The notes under the pieces: generated by a model
The model's database searches: none
Told to the model about the DNA's origin: nothing
The model's input: only the letters and a program-made list of their open reading frames with translations
Shown: one piece after another, positions 21,735-35,060 of the stretch
Position numbering within the stretch: the stretch's first letter is position 1
Layout of the letters: every line of letters begins with the position of its first letter
Program-made: the position numbers and the translations under genes
DNA from: Otatea glauca
Lineage: Eukaryota; Streptophyta; Magnoliopsida; Poales; Poaceae
Direction: 5' to 3'
NCBI GenBank assembly: GCA_036346275.1
Contig: CM070725.1
Coordinates: forward strand, 47,802,104-47,866,103
DNA: 64,000 nt

Positions 21735-24700
21735 CTATTTGTAGGATAGAGGGCCAGATCTTGACACAGTAAATCTTTGTAGTGAGCCAGCCCCATGGCT
21801 CGCAGAACTAGAACCCTCGACAAACTTCACTTTCCTGCTTGCACTGTAGTCGAGTGGGCCGGAACGCCTCATGCTTCGCAGTTGCTTCTCTCCGGTTCTT
21901 CTATCCACTTCATAACCTTCTTCATGCTGGGAACCAGATGAACTGTAGTAGCCCGGCTCGAAAGTATAGGACCTGGGTGTTGTGTCTGCTCGATTTTGCC
22001 TTGCTGATGGGGACGCATGTGCCAGAGAGATTAGAGGTGACTGCCTTGGGGATGGCTCCATTGGTTCGGAGGACATTAGTGAAGCTCCATATAATTGATG
22101 ATAGATTGAACGCAGAATGGTGTAAGGTATATGAACTTCTAAGGTGCTCCTTGGGAGATATGGGGACAGTTCACAGAGTTGATCAAGGAATATTAGCTTT
22201 CCAACAATGTGTGGCCTGCATTTAGGTCATATAAAACTCCTCAAAAATCAATAACGACCAGTTGTAAGCGAATTGCAACCAACACAAAACTACAAAACCA
22301 TTAGTACATCAATGTTCTCATTTGTAGTCAATAAATAGCATTTGACATGAGGAAATCGAGAATTTCCCGGCCTCCAAAGCAAACTAGAAGCATCCAATCT
22401 CACCTATCTAGCTAGATGGCATATAACATATCAAATAGCAGGTCATCTGATTTTAGTTTTTTGCATAAATGATTGTAATGAGGATTAGGACATGCAACCA
22501 TGCAAGAATTAAGTGTATCGCCGGCATGATGGGCAGCATACCAACACCAAACAGTAAGCAATATCTGGTGTTACACCTAGTATAGGTGCCACATCCAGTA
22601 CACTGTTCAACATGACCAGCAATCCAACCATGCAAGTGGAATAGGATCCAGTGGTAATAGGAAAAACCTAGCCAACCATAACGCTGTGTGCACCTAGTGA
22701 TGCAGGAACAGGAAACACTTAATGTGTATCCCTTTTACCTAGGAACAACTTAGAAGCAAATAGGCGGAACCAAGTACATTACCTGCTAGTGTCATTCCAT
22801 GAATCCAGGACTATCCCTGCGGACAATTTGACATACAGTTGCATAGCAGATTTAATATTTGCTTCAGCTGAGACACGGCTCAGTAATTCAGGCTCTTGGA
22901 GCTCATCTGTATGCCCATTTGAAAGAGAATTTCTGCGCTGTTCCCTATCCATCCTGGTGTATTCACTTCCTCCTACCACAGCACTTACACACCTGTACAA
23001 ACACGAGTGGATAATCACATGCAATGTCCAATAGTAGCACTTATACCCTCTACTGTGTTATAATATTGTATGACTAACCAGAAGCTTTAGGAAATTAACT
23101 GTTCAGAATAGCTATATAGACAGGGATACAGTATTTACCGTGACAATGTTTCCAGTTAGATTTTCATCAAGTGAAATTTTCACCATCCACAATGAGGAAA
23201 AAACTGACCCTTCCATATTTCTAGCTTTTAGATCGATGATCATGAAACATGTTCAATGTTTTAAATCTTAAGAGTTCAAACATGCTTATAAAAGTATCAA
23301 CCCAAGGGGGAAAATTGCATGTATCACTTCAAAAATTCCCAACTGATTTAATAAGTACTGTGAAAATAGTGTAATTGAAGGCTAAAAACATGCTTGTGTT
23401 CTTGCAAAAAAAAAAAACATGCTTGTGTGGAAACCATGGGATTTCTATAAATGCTAATGTTGATAGAAGGGATATATTCTGCACCAGTCAAACATAACCA
23501 ATAGAAAGCGAGTTTTCTTACCTTGCTAGGCAGTGCAAATTGTTGCTGAATCCACCTGTATTTACATCATAAACAGCATTACTCAACCTACTGGACACCA
23601 TAAACGCAGCACAAAGATATGGAAGTAAGATCCAAGAATTATCATTAGCAGAACCAGACTCTGCCAGAATAGAATGCACCCACTCGGCGTCATGTTTGTC
23701 ACCAACACCAACACTGCTGGCAACCCTTCTCAATCTAATGATCTCATTTTTATCAGGTACCTCATCTGGCAACTGCGTAGCCAATCCCTTAAGCAGAGAA
23801 TATATGAGAGGTACTTTCTCTTCAAGGACCGCTCCGACAGCTTCTACCAACAGCCGACGAAAAGTTATTGCCTGCCCTGCCTGGACACAAAAGTTGGCCA
23901 ATGTTTCAATATCAATTATCTGCTTTAGATTTGCATCTCTTTCAATCCTATCACCAGAATTTACACTTCCAGACAGGCCCTCTAAGGCATCACGATTTGA
24001 CCTCAGTGCTGAGTCGATGCAATTTAATAGAGCAGAAGTATGTTCCCGTAGCATCTTATCCATTCTATCTATTCCATAACCACCGAAAAGGCGAACAAGT
24101 GCTTTAAGTTCTCTTTTATCTGTAAATGATTCCGCTAAATATCCACCGCCAATAGGCTGTGAGCTCCTGAAGCAATTCTGGGTCACATCAAAAATAACTC
24201 CAGTGCGAGATGCGTCCTTTATTATGTTCTCAATGTACCAATTACATACTATCTCTACGGCAGATCCTCCTCCATGTGTCTCTGCTGGTCTCTCAAATAC
24301 TTGCAGGTTGGGAAACGGCCCAGTAAAACTCTCTGCTAGGAGCACTTCGCGTATACCTTCAGTAAGGTCCATACTGATATGCTGCTCTGCTAGATGGATG
24401 ATGCTCAGGTGTCTTCTTAGAAGAGATTCTATGATTGATGGTCGCTGAAGGCAGTTATCAGTTCTAATCATGCTATGAAATCGTCTCCTGAAATTCCCTA
24501 TGATGCAGTCTCTCATGTACTGTGAAATATAAAATATCTAAATTAAGTCAAACAAGGATATTTCATTCCTAGTTTCAGAAATAAATAATATATGCAAGAA
24601 TTTTATTCTGAAAATAAAGACAGTTCATTAAGATGAAAAAAGGAACTGATCTTTCCAGAACAAGGTACCTTCATGAACAAGATATTTCTTATTTGTGAGT

Positions 24701-27700
24701 TCAGTTCATTTTTCATCTTAAGATTATTATGCTAGAGGATAATAGCCACTAGCCTAACACTCATGAACAACCATCAACCTTATCATTACCACATAGCCTA
24801 GCACATCTACAGTCCCAATTTATGATAAAGTAAACATAGACTGTCCCATCAAAGTCATGGAAGACATTCCTTCAAGTCAACAACAACCACCAAACCTTTT
24901 GCCCCAAACAAGTTAGGGTAGGCTACAAATAAAACCCAATCATGAGTCCATAAAACCCCTAAACCTTCGATCTTATGGCGTGGTTCTAGTACGTGGATCG
25001 CTAACTTCTATGTACTCCTATCCAACGTCAAATCTTCAGAAACATTCCAGTCCATCAAGTCTCTTTTAACTGCTTCTTTCCAAGTCAATCTCGGTCAACA
25101 TCTGCAGATCTGCCTCTTCTTATGTTTTCAAGACGATTTAAAATTCCACTACGCACTGGTGCCTCAGGAGGCCTCCGTTAGAAATGTCCAAACCAGACGA
25201 TTATGGATAATCTTTTCTTCGATTGATGATACCCCAACCCTATCATGTATATCATTGCGGATTCGATCTTGCCTTGTATGACCACAAATCCACCAAAGCA
25301 TCCGCATCTCTGCTACACTCATATTTTGTAAAAATGTTGTCTTTTTGTCACCCAACATTCCACTCTACACAACATTGCAGGTCTCATTGCCATCATATAG
25401 AACTTACCCTTTAACTATTGAGGGGCTTTTCTATCGCATAGGACACTAGATGCTCGGCACCATTTCCGTCATATAGGACATTCCTTCAAGTCAACAATAT
25501 AAAAATAACTCAAATGATTTCTTCATATAAAAAAGAAGTGGTGATTGATCTATGTATTAAGGCATAGCAAATCCCTTCAGTTTCATTCTATGAAAGGCGA
25601 GATCAAATCCGCAACGATGATGTACGTGATAGGATTGGGGTAGCACTGATTGAAGGGAAGCTTGTCTAACACCATTTGAGATGGTTTGGATATCTTGAAT
25701 GGAAGCCTCTTGAGGCACCGGTGCGTAGTAGAATTTTAAGTTGTCTCGAGAACATAAGAGGCAGAGGTCAACCGAGACTAATGTAAGAAGAAGCAATTAA
25801 AAGAGACTTTGGGGATTGGAATGTATCCAAAAGTTACGTTGGATAGGATTGCGTGGAAGTTAGCGATCCACGTACCGAAACCATGACCTACGATCGAAGG
25901 TTTAGGGGGGTTTTTTGACTTTGATTGGGTTTCACTCATAGCCTACCCCCAACTTGTTTAGGACATAACGCTTGGCTGTCGTTGTTGTTGTGGGATAGCA
26001 AAGGAAGACCCAACAATAAAAGTAACATCAATTGCACATACCTCCCGAAGAACAAAAACATGGTTGAGAACACAAATAGGCTCCATATCATTTAGAACAG
26101 AACATAGACTTGTCAGCCTTTGCATAGCAGCTTCGAGCCTGTTTTTCATACATCCACAATTAAAGTCATGTAACTCCAATAGTATTTAAACAGTGGTGCG
26201 AAGTAGCAAACTGACTGACATCTTAACCGAAGAACTGTTATCAGGATAGCTCTCGTGCCCAGGAGTTAACAAGCCTGGAACAGCTTTGGCTCTTGTGTTA
26301 TTCAATCGAAGAGCTGCTTGCTCCGGGGAAAGCTGAAGAGTTCGGAAGTGAGGGCATTAAGCTTATAACCAATGTATAGACGAAACCATAAATATGAGCT
26401 CAGAAATTCTCTACCTGCAACTCTAATGAGCCAAATCCACCTTCTGAATCTAGAATATTTATCAGACCTTCCAATCCACCCATGATAGACTCAATAAGGG
26501 ACTCGACGTATGAGATAGAATCTCTGCCAATCTTGTTGGCCTACATTTTAAACAAAGGAGCATTCACTAATCAATATTTTAAACAAGGAAGAGAGATGTG
26601 GTACATGTAGTGGAGGAATCTTAACATATTTGAGGACTGGGAACATCACAGATGAGTTGTATTTGCAAAAAGAGTACAGGTAGGATATAGAATCGTTCAT
26701 GATCATGACGGACCAAAGTCTTCATGTTTCAGAGGCATAGGCAAAGTCGCTTGCTTTTGGATCAACAACCAAAGCATTGTTAAAGGTCCATCAGTTCAAG
26801 CAAAGATCAATACTGATGCATCGCCTTATCCTATTCACAGTTTGTTATAGCTAACCATTTTGCAGAAGCACATCTTCAAAATTCAAACTGAATGACATAG
26901 TGAGTACAAATACACACCTCTTCAGGAATGATTACAGAAGCACATTCTGGAAAACTGCAAGCTGCTCCAAGCCATGCACAACAATGTTGTGGACGGCCTT
27001 CTGGACCAAACATTGTGTTTCTGAAGACCTGCAATTCCAGCAAAATTCAACTTGTTAACACTAAAAAGGGTCAGTTACTTGAAAGAAAAGAAAATGCAAA
27101 TATGAGAATGGCATAGCAAATATAAACAAAATATACACTTACAGTTGTAAGATGCTGATGATAAAAGTAAAGTATTTTAAGGCTTCCATGTTTGGAAAGT
27201 TGGCTCTCAAGTTCATCCACGCATCTGTGAAACAAATTCACTCTAGTGAGATACACACGATTCTAGAAGAATTTAGATCACAGGATCTACATTTTTGTTC
27301 AAGCAACTAGTAAATATTACCAAAAGATTAATACCAGAGCAACATGAAGACAGTGCATGTTTAGAAAAACTTTAGCTATTCTGTGGATTACCATTAGCTA
27401 GCCCTGATCGTTAATGTATGAAATGAGGGTCAAACATTTTCAGTTGCTATGCCTATCAGAAATTTTATTTCATTACAACTCCTTAAGTATCATGCTTATC
27501 ACAGAGTTCACAAGCTAAGAAATAGTGCTGCATCTGTGTCAGATTGAACTAATCAATTTAAACAGTAATTTTCCATCACCTAGACCAATTGTATGCAGCA
27601 TTGCCTTCTGAGACCAGGCCCTCCTTCCCAGTAGACACGGTAGCCTTCTCCAAGTGCCTAATATTTATAGAGGATCGAGAAGATGTGACGATCATCAAAA

Positions 27701-30700
27701 TGGATAGCCAGTTCTTGCGCAAATCCTGCACCATTGGATTGTCAGGTTTAACAAATCCTAAGAGCAAAATCCAAGGAAGATTTAGCATATATATGTCTAC
27801 AGTTAATGCATTGGTTTCCTTGTTAAAATCACAAGTATTACATATTTCCATTAGTTACCGCATCTTATGATTGTGAAACAGAGCACCAACACAACTAAGG
27901 CAATGCCGTGATTTTTCTTGCATTCCTTTATTGTTTTATGTGCAAATCACAACAAACAGTGGATCATGGTGTTTACTTTCACCGGGTACTTACAGTACAA
28001 GGATCGGAGTGGAATCAAACAGCTCAGTACAACATGATTAAAAATGATGAGATCATCATCAAACAGAAAAGGGGAAAGTAATAATCAACAATGCGCAATT
28101 CAAAAATAATGAATTCAAAGAGAAGTGGAGCGAGCTCTTTTTTATTCACAGATCACAGCAAAAGGGCTCCGAGAGAAAATGATCCTCATCAGCATGTATG
28201 TTATATTCGACTCCATTACTTTCGTGCCTACTATCTTGGATTACAAAATCTTGAGAAAACTTGAACTGTAGTTATCCATAAGCAGTGTTATACAAACAAA
28301 ATGACAACTGTTGCTACAAGATGAGACTCTTTTTTAAAAAAGAATGAACAGGAAAGCTGAGAAATTCCTGATTGTGCAGTAAGTTGGTTGTTTGCTCCTC
28401 AATCACAAGTGTGTGAATAAAATAATTCCTCAATCACAAGTGTACGAATAAAATAAGTCCTCAATCACAAGTGTACGAATAAAATTAGTAGTAATAGAAA
28501 ATTATGTGAGGAAAGGATCAGTCGAAACTGAATTAGTAGTAATAGAAAATTGTGTGTGCAGATGAGCAAGCGCGTGCATGCGTGTGCAGGTCAGCAAATG
28601 CGCGCATGTGTACGCAGGAGAGCGAGCGAGCGCATGTGTGTGTGCCCATCAATGATACAAATTGAACATTAATAATGTTAGCTCATCTGCTCAACCTAGG
28701 TTATGAAGGAAAATGATCATAGGGAAAGTCTTACAGTTAAGTCACAAGTAATAGCAGCGACGCTTTCCCCCTGAGGTTTCGGAATGTTCTCCAGACAATG
28801 GAGGACTTGCTGGAACAGGCCCTTCAATGTCGCATCTAGGTCAAGAGCAACCATGCCTGGGGTACCAAGTAAGAACCGTATTCTTCCAGCACAAGATGAT
28901 AAGTATGACAACGCATAACCTTTTATTGCTGCAAACAGAACATAGTAAAGAATGTGATAAGAATCATTGTCTTATATCATCAAGTTGCGGTATTCCCCCA
29001 TCTTTATATAGTATCATTTATGGTCCGAAAGTGAATGGATGTACATCACACAAAAAAAAAGAGCAACCTCCAAACTTGACATTAAAATTCATAACCATAG
29101 CTAGTGAGTACTGACAGGTTTAATTTGTATAACTCAAACCCTCAAATTGCATTACAAACAATAGCTATTAGAAGCATAATTTCTACATAAACAGCCCTGA
29201 AAATTTCATTTCTACATAAACAGCTCCTTAGATTTCTTTATATGAAATAACAGTTCGCAGCAAGATTTCTCGTCCTTTGCTTAACTGAAAGTTCATGACA
29301 GCGCTTTTTACAACTTTTAAGTTGTTAGAGATTTGAAATACCACAGATATAGTGTTGTGTAAACACATCCAAGGTTTCCTTGGTAGCATTAACAGCAGGT
29401 CATGATTTTTTCTCAACAGATAAGCCTAATAACAATAGAGAAATCTAGGTATATCTTGCTGCAAAATACTTATGGGAAATCCATGACAATATTAGGATTT
29501 AGGAAAGAACAACAGAAACTTAGAAAGGGGGAAAATAAAGCAGATTATGACAAATCATTTTCTCCTAACAAAATATGACAGATAGAATGTTCTAAGAACA
29601 TAGAGCTTAGAATAAGACCCCAAGCAAACGTTATTTAGCCCAGAATGAACCACCTAGTCTCCTAGTGTTGCCATACCAGTTTATATCAAGTATGTTAAAT
29701 ATATTAAGCAGAAAGAAGATGCACAAATGTCGGTTTCATCTGACATAACATTAACAAGATAAATGTTACATCATAATTGCCATATAAGGCATGGCATAGA
29801 ACAAGACAAGAAAAAATAAAGGGAAAAACTCAAAAAGCAAAAGGTCTGGAAGAAGTGAAGAACCTGCTATATATTTACGGACCAGGCAGCAAAGTTTGCC
29901 CATTCCATCTAATAGGAAACCAATAGTTGGGTCTGTTGCATCCTGAAAGTTTTTATGACGGAGTTAGAACGGAAGGGAACAAGGATTAAAGGACTCCAAG
30001 ACAAAATGAGCGAAGTTACTAACAATTTCAACAGTTCTCCCTCGAGTAGATTTTGAAGATGCAATACCCACATGTTGGAAGTACCAAACCACCTCACATT
30101 GAGCCAAAGCAAGAGCAGAAAATACCATCTGCAAGAATTTACCAATGCCATATATACATTACGATTTTAGAATCACAAGACCTTAGGTACTGATAACTGG
30201 CCTGCATTTAGCTGAAATTTTATGCAGCCCCTTTATCGATAGACTAATTACTTATATAAGTCCAGACTATTCCTATATGCCCTTCATCCCTGAGTAAGTG
30301 AGTAAGTGATATTTTTTACTTCTCTCAGTCACTAAGACAGAAAAATGCTACTCCACAGAGACTAATAATGAAATTAGCATCAACATTCAAATGTTGATAT
30401 CAGAAATATGATATGTTGTTTTTGCAATCTTACGACAATCCAACAAAGAGTATTAGTTCATAAAATGTGATATTTGGTACCAAACCTGAATATTGGGCGC
30501 TAGGAGGCTAGGTTGATCTGTGAAAAACAAAACCATCCTTCCAATTTCCTGCTTAAGAAGAATTCTTCTTTCGTGATGTATAGCATCACATGTCACCAAT
30601 GCTTGCTCATGCACTTCCCTGCAGGAAGTCAATACATCACAAAAATAGGAGTGAGAAAGAAGGAAATGCTAATCATGAGGGAATCTATTTTGGGGAATAA

Positions 30701-33700
30701 GTGAATAATTCTGTGTGTTGAGAGAAGGTCAAAACAACCCATCAAAGAAAAATTGCCTCCTATGCAAAGAGGGCCACTGGATTTGTGAAGAACAAAAAAT
30801 AGGAATATGGTATGCAGAAAGATTTCGATAAAAGCAAAGGGTAAATGGCTCAAATTTCATTGGAGAAGGCCAAAATCCCTTTCTGTTTCAAGCTATCTCA
30901 GAGCAGAGGTTAAAGTAGAGGGGATGAGGTTGTGAAGGACATACGTTAACATTTTCTCAACCTGCTTTGCAACATTGTATTCCAGATCAGCTTCCTTTTG
31001 CTTAGTACGCCCAGATTTAGCCATTTTCTTCGATTCTAAAACTTTTGGAAGGACATAAAGTTGATAATTCTCATGAAGTAAGATATACTACATAAAAAAA
31101 GGAAGGCCCAAATTAGTAATAGCAAACAACAAAAGCTAACAGTAGCCATCAATTGACCTTCAATTTTACCTCATCTCTAAACAGAGGGAGTATCATGTTC
31201 TCTTTTAGAACAACCTGAAAAACACAAACAAAAAACGAATTACAGGATACCAACAGAATCATTATTACAATAAAGTTGTCTCAGAAAACAATAGGGTGTA
31301 TGTGCCATGTGTGTGGGAAGCACACAACGTACCATCGCAACATCTATACTGGTCACCCGAAGTAGTTCATCAGGACAAACAAGATATCCTAGAAGAACCC
31401 ATTCACGATACGATGTGACATTAGCCAAGTCTTGCGCCCTCTGGGATGAAGTAGAATCATGATAAGATTCCGAGTTTAATGCCTCTTATATTATGGTATT
31501 TGGCAGAACAATGAAACTACATGTCAAGCTATGACTATGATTCATCTCTAGTCAGTGGAAAAACTAACCAATGGATGAGCAGAGTTTGTAAGGATGTCAG
31601 GATAACGCGGATGAAATGGGCTGAGGAACCCTTCATTTCTTAACTTTTTTGTATCAGTTGAAAGAAATATAATTGGGCCAACAGCCTCCAAGACCTGAGG
31701 AACAAGGTATTACTAGTCAAAGCACATAAAAGAGTCAAACCAAAGTAAAGCAGATGCAATAAAGGTACAAAAGCAGAGAGATGAACCAAACACAAAGAAA
31801 ACATGTGACACAGTAAGAATGACAGCTAACATGAATGCATCATCCAAATAACCCAAGCAAGCAAAAAAGATATACATCAGAACAATTGTCATTACAAATA
31901 TATTCCAGGCTAGCCTGCCTGTGACTCTAAGAACAATATCTGCAACCTCTTTCACAATTGTAGACTCATAGCATTGAGTGATAAGAGAGAGTAGACTTGC
32001 ATGGTTACAAAGTGTGAACACTTTATAATATTAGCTCATGAAGGTTCAACTCCAAGTTATTACTATTGCAATGTAGAAGGAGATGGGTATCACCTCGCCA
32101 ATACGTGGGCTCACAAAATTTAGATCCTCATGCAACCCCTTGACAGGTGGATCATAAGAATCCACAAATTGAACCAATCTGTATATATTAAAATAAAAAA
32201 AAATGAGTGAAGAAGCAACTAAAAAGGAGTTGCATAACAGAAATCTGACTGGTTAGTGGGATAGAATTTGTGGTGATCAATCACAACAATGAATATAGAA
32301 GGAATCCAGTTAAATAGCAAGTGCATTATTTGGCTATTCCTACAAACAATTTTTTTTACAGTGTTTTATTAACAATTATAAAAATAATAAATTAAAAACA
32401 TGCATCGATAATGGTGTTTACATTTCATAACAAGAGATTTGAAAGTGTACATTTATGGATAAGCTAGGGAGGTGTCAGCATTGAAAAGGCAGTGCATTCT
32501 GGTTTCACATTTCGAATTTTATTGTTGCATTGACCCTTTTTTTCTTTGAGGAGTAATTAATTATCATAAAATGATACATTATTGGAGCAAATAAAGATGG
32601 TTTACATCTGGTCTCCATGTAATTTTACAACACATTAGCACCTGAACTATACAAATGTTAAGTCAATTAGGGAAGAAAATACGTAACCATGTAAAATGTT
32701 TCAAAAGGTAGAGAGCACTTGTATTTTCTAAAACATAGCACCCTTACCACCTTACCGGTGATAAAACTCACAATCACGACCACCCTTTAGCATGATGTGC
32801 AAGATGTTGTAAACCTGGAGGATCATCTTTCTTGGTATCTGCAATCAGAAATTCAGGAAGAATCAAGTTAGCACAAAAGTAACAGGTATCGAGTATTCAG
32901 AGCGGTTACATATTTCAAAGAAGGCTAGGATAAAGGAAATAATTACCTTGTCTGAGAACATGTTCACTCGCACAAATGAACAAAAGAGATCCATAAAAGC
33001 ATGAAGAATTAAAGAGTTCTGATGTGGCTGTGAAAAATAGTGGAAATACCATTATTTACAGATGCAAAAATGATAGTAAGTTACTTTGGCCAAGACCGTG
33101 CTTCCTTACCAATAATGTTATGACCGTACTGCTCAGATCCAAAACAAGTCGCAGAGCTTGTTCACGAAATTCCAGCAAATCAAGAAGCAACTAACAAGAT
33201 GAAATTTAAAAGAAAATTAGCCAAATGTGAAAGGAAAATAGAAGCACGACTTTTCTTTAAGGTGCAAAGAATGTATATAAAGCATATTACCATACTAATG
33301 TTCAATTGTTTCAGGATACACAATATTTAAATAGAAAGGTTTAACAGCATGTACAGACCATTTTCAAGCTGACACTAGCCTGTAGTTCAGTATAGTAATC
33401 CATTCCAGTTATGGTACTAAATACCAAAGTTTGGACAGTATTTTACATTTTGCAAGCCTTTTGGAAATCGCCAACATAACTTAATTCTTTTTCTGGTTCA
33501 TATGCTAAATGATTGATAGTCAAGTAGATTTAGGGGCTAAATAGTTATGGTACCAAAAAACACTCTGGCAGGGCAACATGGATATCATCTCTGGCCAATA
33601 CATGTTTGAAAATATTTCACATGACCCACAATGTAAAATAAGAGGAGGTCAGATATTATATCATACAAGTACCAACGAGGATGCTCGATTACAGGATTGC

Positions 33701-34435
33701 AGAATACAGTAACAAACCCCTATGTCAATGTAATCCCATTATTCACAAGCCAGTACAGCCTTAGAACATATATAAGAGCAGAGTTTATCTAGTGGATTGC
33801 AACACATAATTGGTTAGCCAACAGAACTGAACTTTTTCCCCTGCAGATTAAGACTAATCGGTGATCTTGGCAGTTGGCACATACCATGATCCATTGTTCA
33901 AGGTTTTGCATGTAACCTTCAGCGTTTTCATTCAAAGCATCAAGAGCAAACTTATCTACCTGCAAAGCAGAGTCACCATAAGTTTTAACAAATTCCAGGT
34001 GGAAATAAGACGATGGACAATTCAACAAATTCGTACTTTTTCAAGCTGCAGCTTGTTCGGATGCTCAGGAAATTTCTTTGACAAAGTGATGCAAATTTTT
34101 GGAAAATTTGGTATAACACCAGCTTTCCAAAATGCATCCGAAAACGTGTGTGTGTTTGGATCTGGATAATCCAGGATGCTATTCAGCCTGTACATTTTGG
34201 TCAGCAACCCTTCCGCGACCTTTGACAGTTGAACCACTGGCTCCATCTGAAGATGTTTCTGGCCACTCGCGGAACCTTGAGGCCCATCGACGCCCATAGT
34301 CCTCCAGCTTGCTGATGCTGAAGGAGACGATTCTTCCACACTTAGGTACTCCGACCATCGGGACATGCTGTCCACTTCCTTGGATCTGAAAAACACATGA
34401 GCCATGTCTTGAGTAGAGAACAATTGCCTGGGCAT
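21735..34435 (-). CDS. NAP1: NAP1, SCAR/WAVE complex subunit
   Basis: This is Nck-associated protein 1 (HEM family; Arabidopsis NAP1/GNARLED). It binds SRA1/PIR and SCAR in the complex that activates ARP2/3 actin nucleation. Exons on the minus strand: 34435-34037, 33959-33885, 33190-33110, 33027-32947, 32838-32756, 32178-32094, 31694-31569, 31440-31333, 31214-31170, 31087-30945, 30618-30486, 30128-30024, 29942-29864, 28928-28735, 27725-27580, 27224-27143, 27028-26918, 26540-26415, 26332-26220, 26138-26042, 24519-23522, 22992-22783, 22215-21735. All junctions are GT-AG and phases join without a break, giving 1366 residues, near the family length. Marker segments are FSDAFWKAGV, LANVTSYREWVLLGYLVCPD, RKNWLSILMIVTSSRSSINI and the C-terminal VSRSGPLSYK. 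The start MPRQLFSTQD aligns with the family N-terminus. Upstream in-frame sequence to 34555 is repeat-derived. Confidence 0.95.
24863..25497 (-). mobile_element. 5'-truncated LINE in NAP1 intron 20
   Basis: The minus strand carries the end of LINE ORF2 (LWWICGHTRQDRIRNDIHDR, then VGVSSIEEKIIHN), followed by the typical 3' tail ending in a GTTGTTGTTG-like run. The insertion body is 24884-25476. A perfect 21-bp direct repeat flanks it at 24863-24883 and 25477-25497, which is the target-site duplication. It is in the same orientation as NAP1. Confidence 0.8.
25561..26002 (+). mobile_element. Second LINE 3' fragment, inverted relative to the first
   Basis: About 25590-25991 is the same LINE family on the + strand: the segment for the ORF2 C-terminus, then AACTTGTTTAGGAC and a final GTTGTTGTTG. 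GGCATAGCAAA at 25561-25571 and GGGATAGCAAA at 25992-26002 form a likely 11-bp target duplication with one mismatch. It ends 40 bp before NAP1 exon 20 (26042), inside the intron. Confidence 0.75.
28397..28490. repeat. Three-copy 31-bp tandem repeat in NAP1 intron 14
   Basis: Units begin CCTCAATCACAAGTGT at 28397, 28428 and 28459, each followed by an (A/T)(C/G)GAATAAAAT-like phrase. A purine/pyrimidine-alternating GTGTGCGCATG-rich stretch follows at 28550-28645. Both lie well inside the intron between 28734 and 27726. Confidence 0.85.
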
Positions 34436-34449
34436 TGTCACAAGTCCAA

Positions 34450-34760
34450 GCAGGGGCGAACCTAACTTGGGGCATGGGGGTTCAGTTGAACCCCAAAAAT
34501 TTGGAAAATAAACTGCTACTAGCATTCCACCACGCAGCAAACAAATCCGCAACAAACTCCATGGACTGGACTATCCATCCCAGAAAGAAATATTTTGACG
34601 ACATTGCTCACAGCAGGGGCGGACCTAACGTGGAGCATCGGGGTTCAGTTGAACCCCCAAAAATTTTGGAAAATAAACCGCTATTAGTACTCCACCACGC
34701 AACAAACTGCATGGATTGGAGTATACATCCCAGAAAGAAAGATGGATGAGGTTGCTCAGA
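34450..34760. repeat. Tandemly duplicated 163-bp repeat just upstream of NAP1 ATG
   Basis: Two copies start GCAGGGGCG at 34450 and 34613. Each contains GGGGTTCAGTTGAACCCC, an inverted repeat, then AAATTTGGAAAATAAAC and the phrase CATCCCAGAAAGAAA. The first copy begins 15 bp before the NAP1 start codon. The sequence type is widespread in grass genomes. I could not assign it to a named transposon family. Confidence 0.75.
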
Positions 34761-34799
34761 GGAAAGAATGATTCCCCACGAGGATGTTGAAGGGGGATC

Positions 34800-35060
34800 T
34801 CCGGCTGGAGCTCACTGCGCCGGCCGCCGGAGAAGGGGGAGGGGAAGATCTGGAGAACGGTAGAAACGAAGGAAGGAGGGGAGAAGAGCTCACCGCGCAG
34901 GCCGCCGGAGAAGGGGGAACGGTGGAAGGAGGGGGGAGATCTGGAGAACGGTGGGAAGGAAGGGGAGGAGAAGAACGTCCCGGTCACACTTTTGGGTGGG
35001 CAAAGCGATGTCGGAACTTTGCCTTTACTCAATCTACCGTCCGTTCCAATTCGTTGGTTG
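34800..35060 (-). promoter_or_regulatory. GC-rich region upstream of NAP1, with tandem repeat
   Basis: The sequence is a GC-rich, purine-biased tract. The unit GAGCTCAC(T/C)GCGC..GCCGCCGGAGAAGGGGG occurs at 34808 and 34886, followed each time by AGATCTGGAGAACGGT. It is the likely NAP1 5' UTR/promoter, now separated from the coding start by the duplicated repeat. No clear TATA box. Confidence 0.45.
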
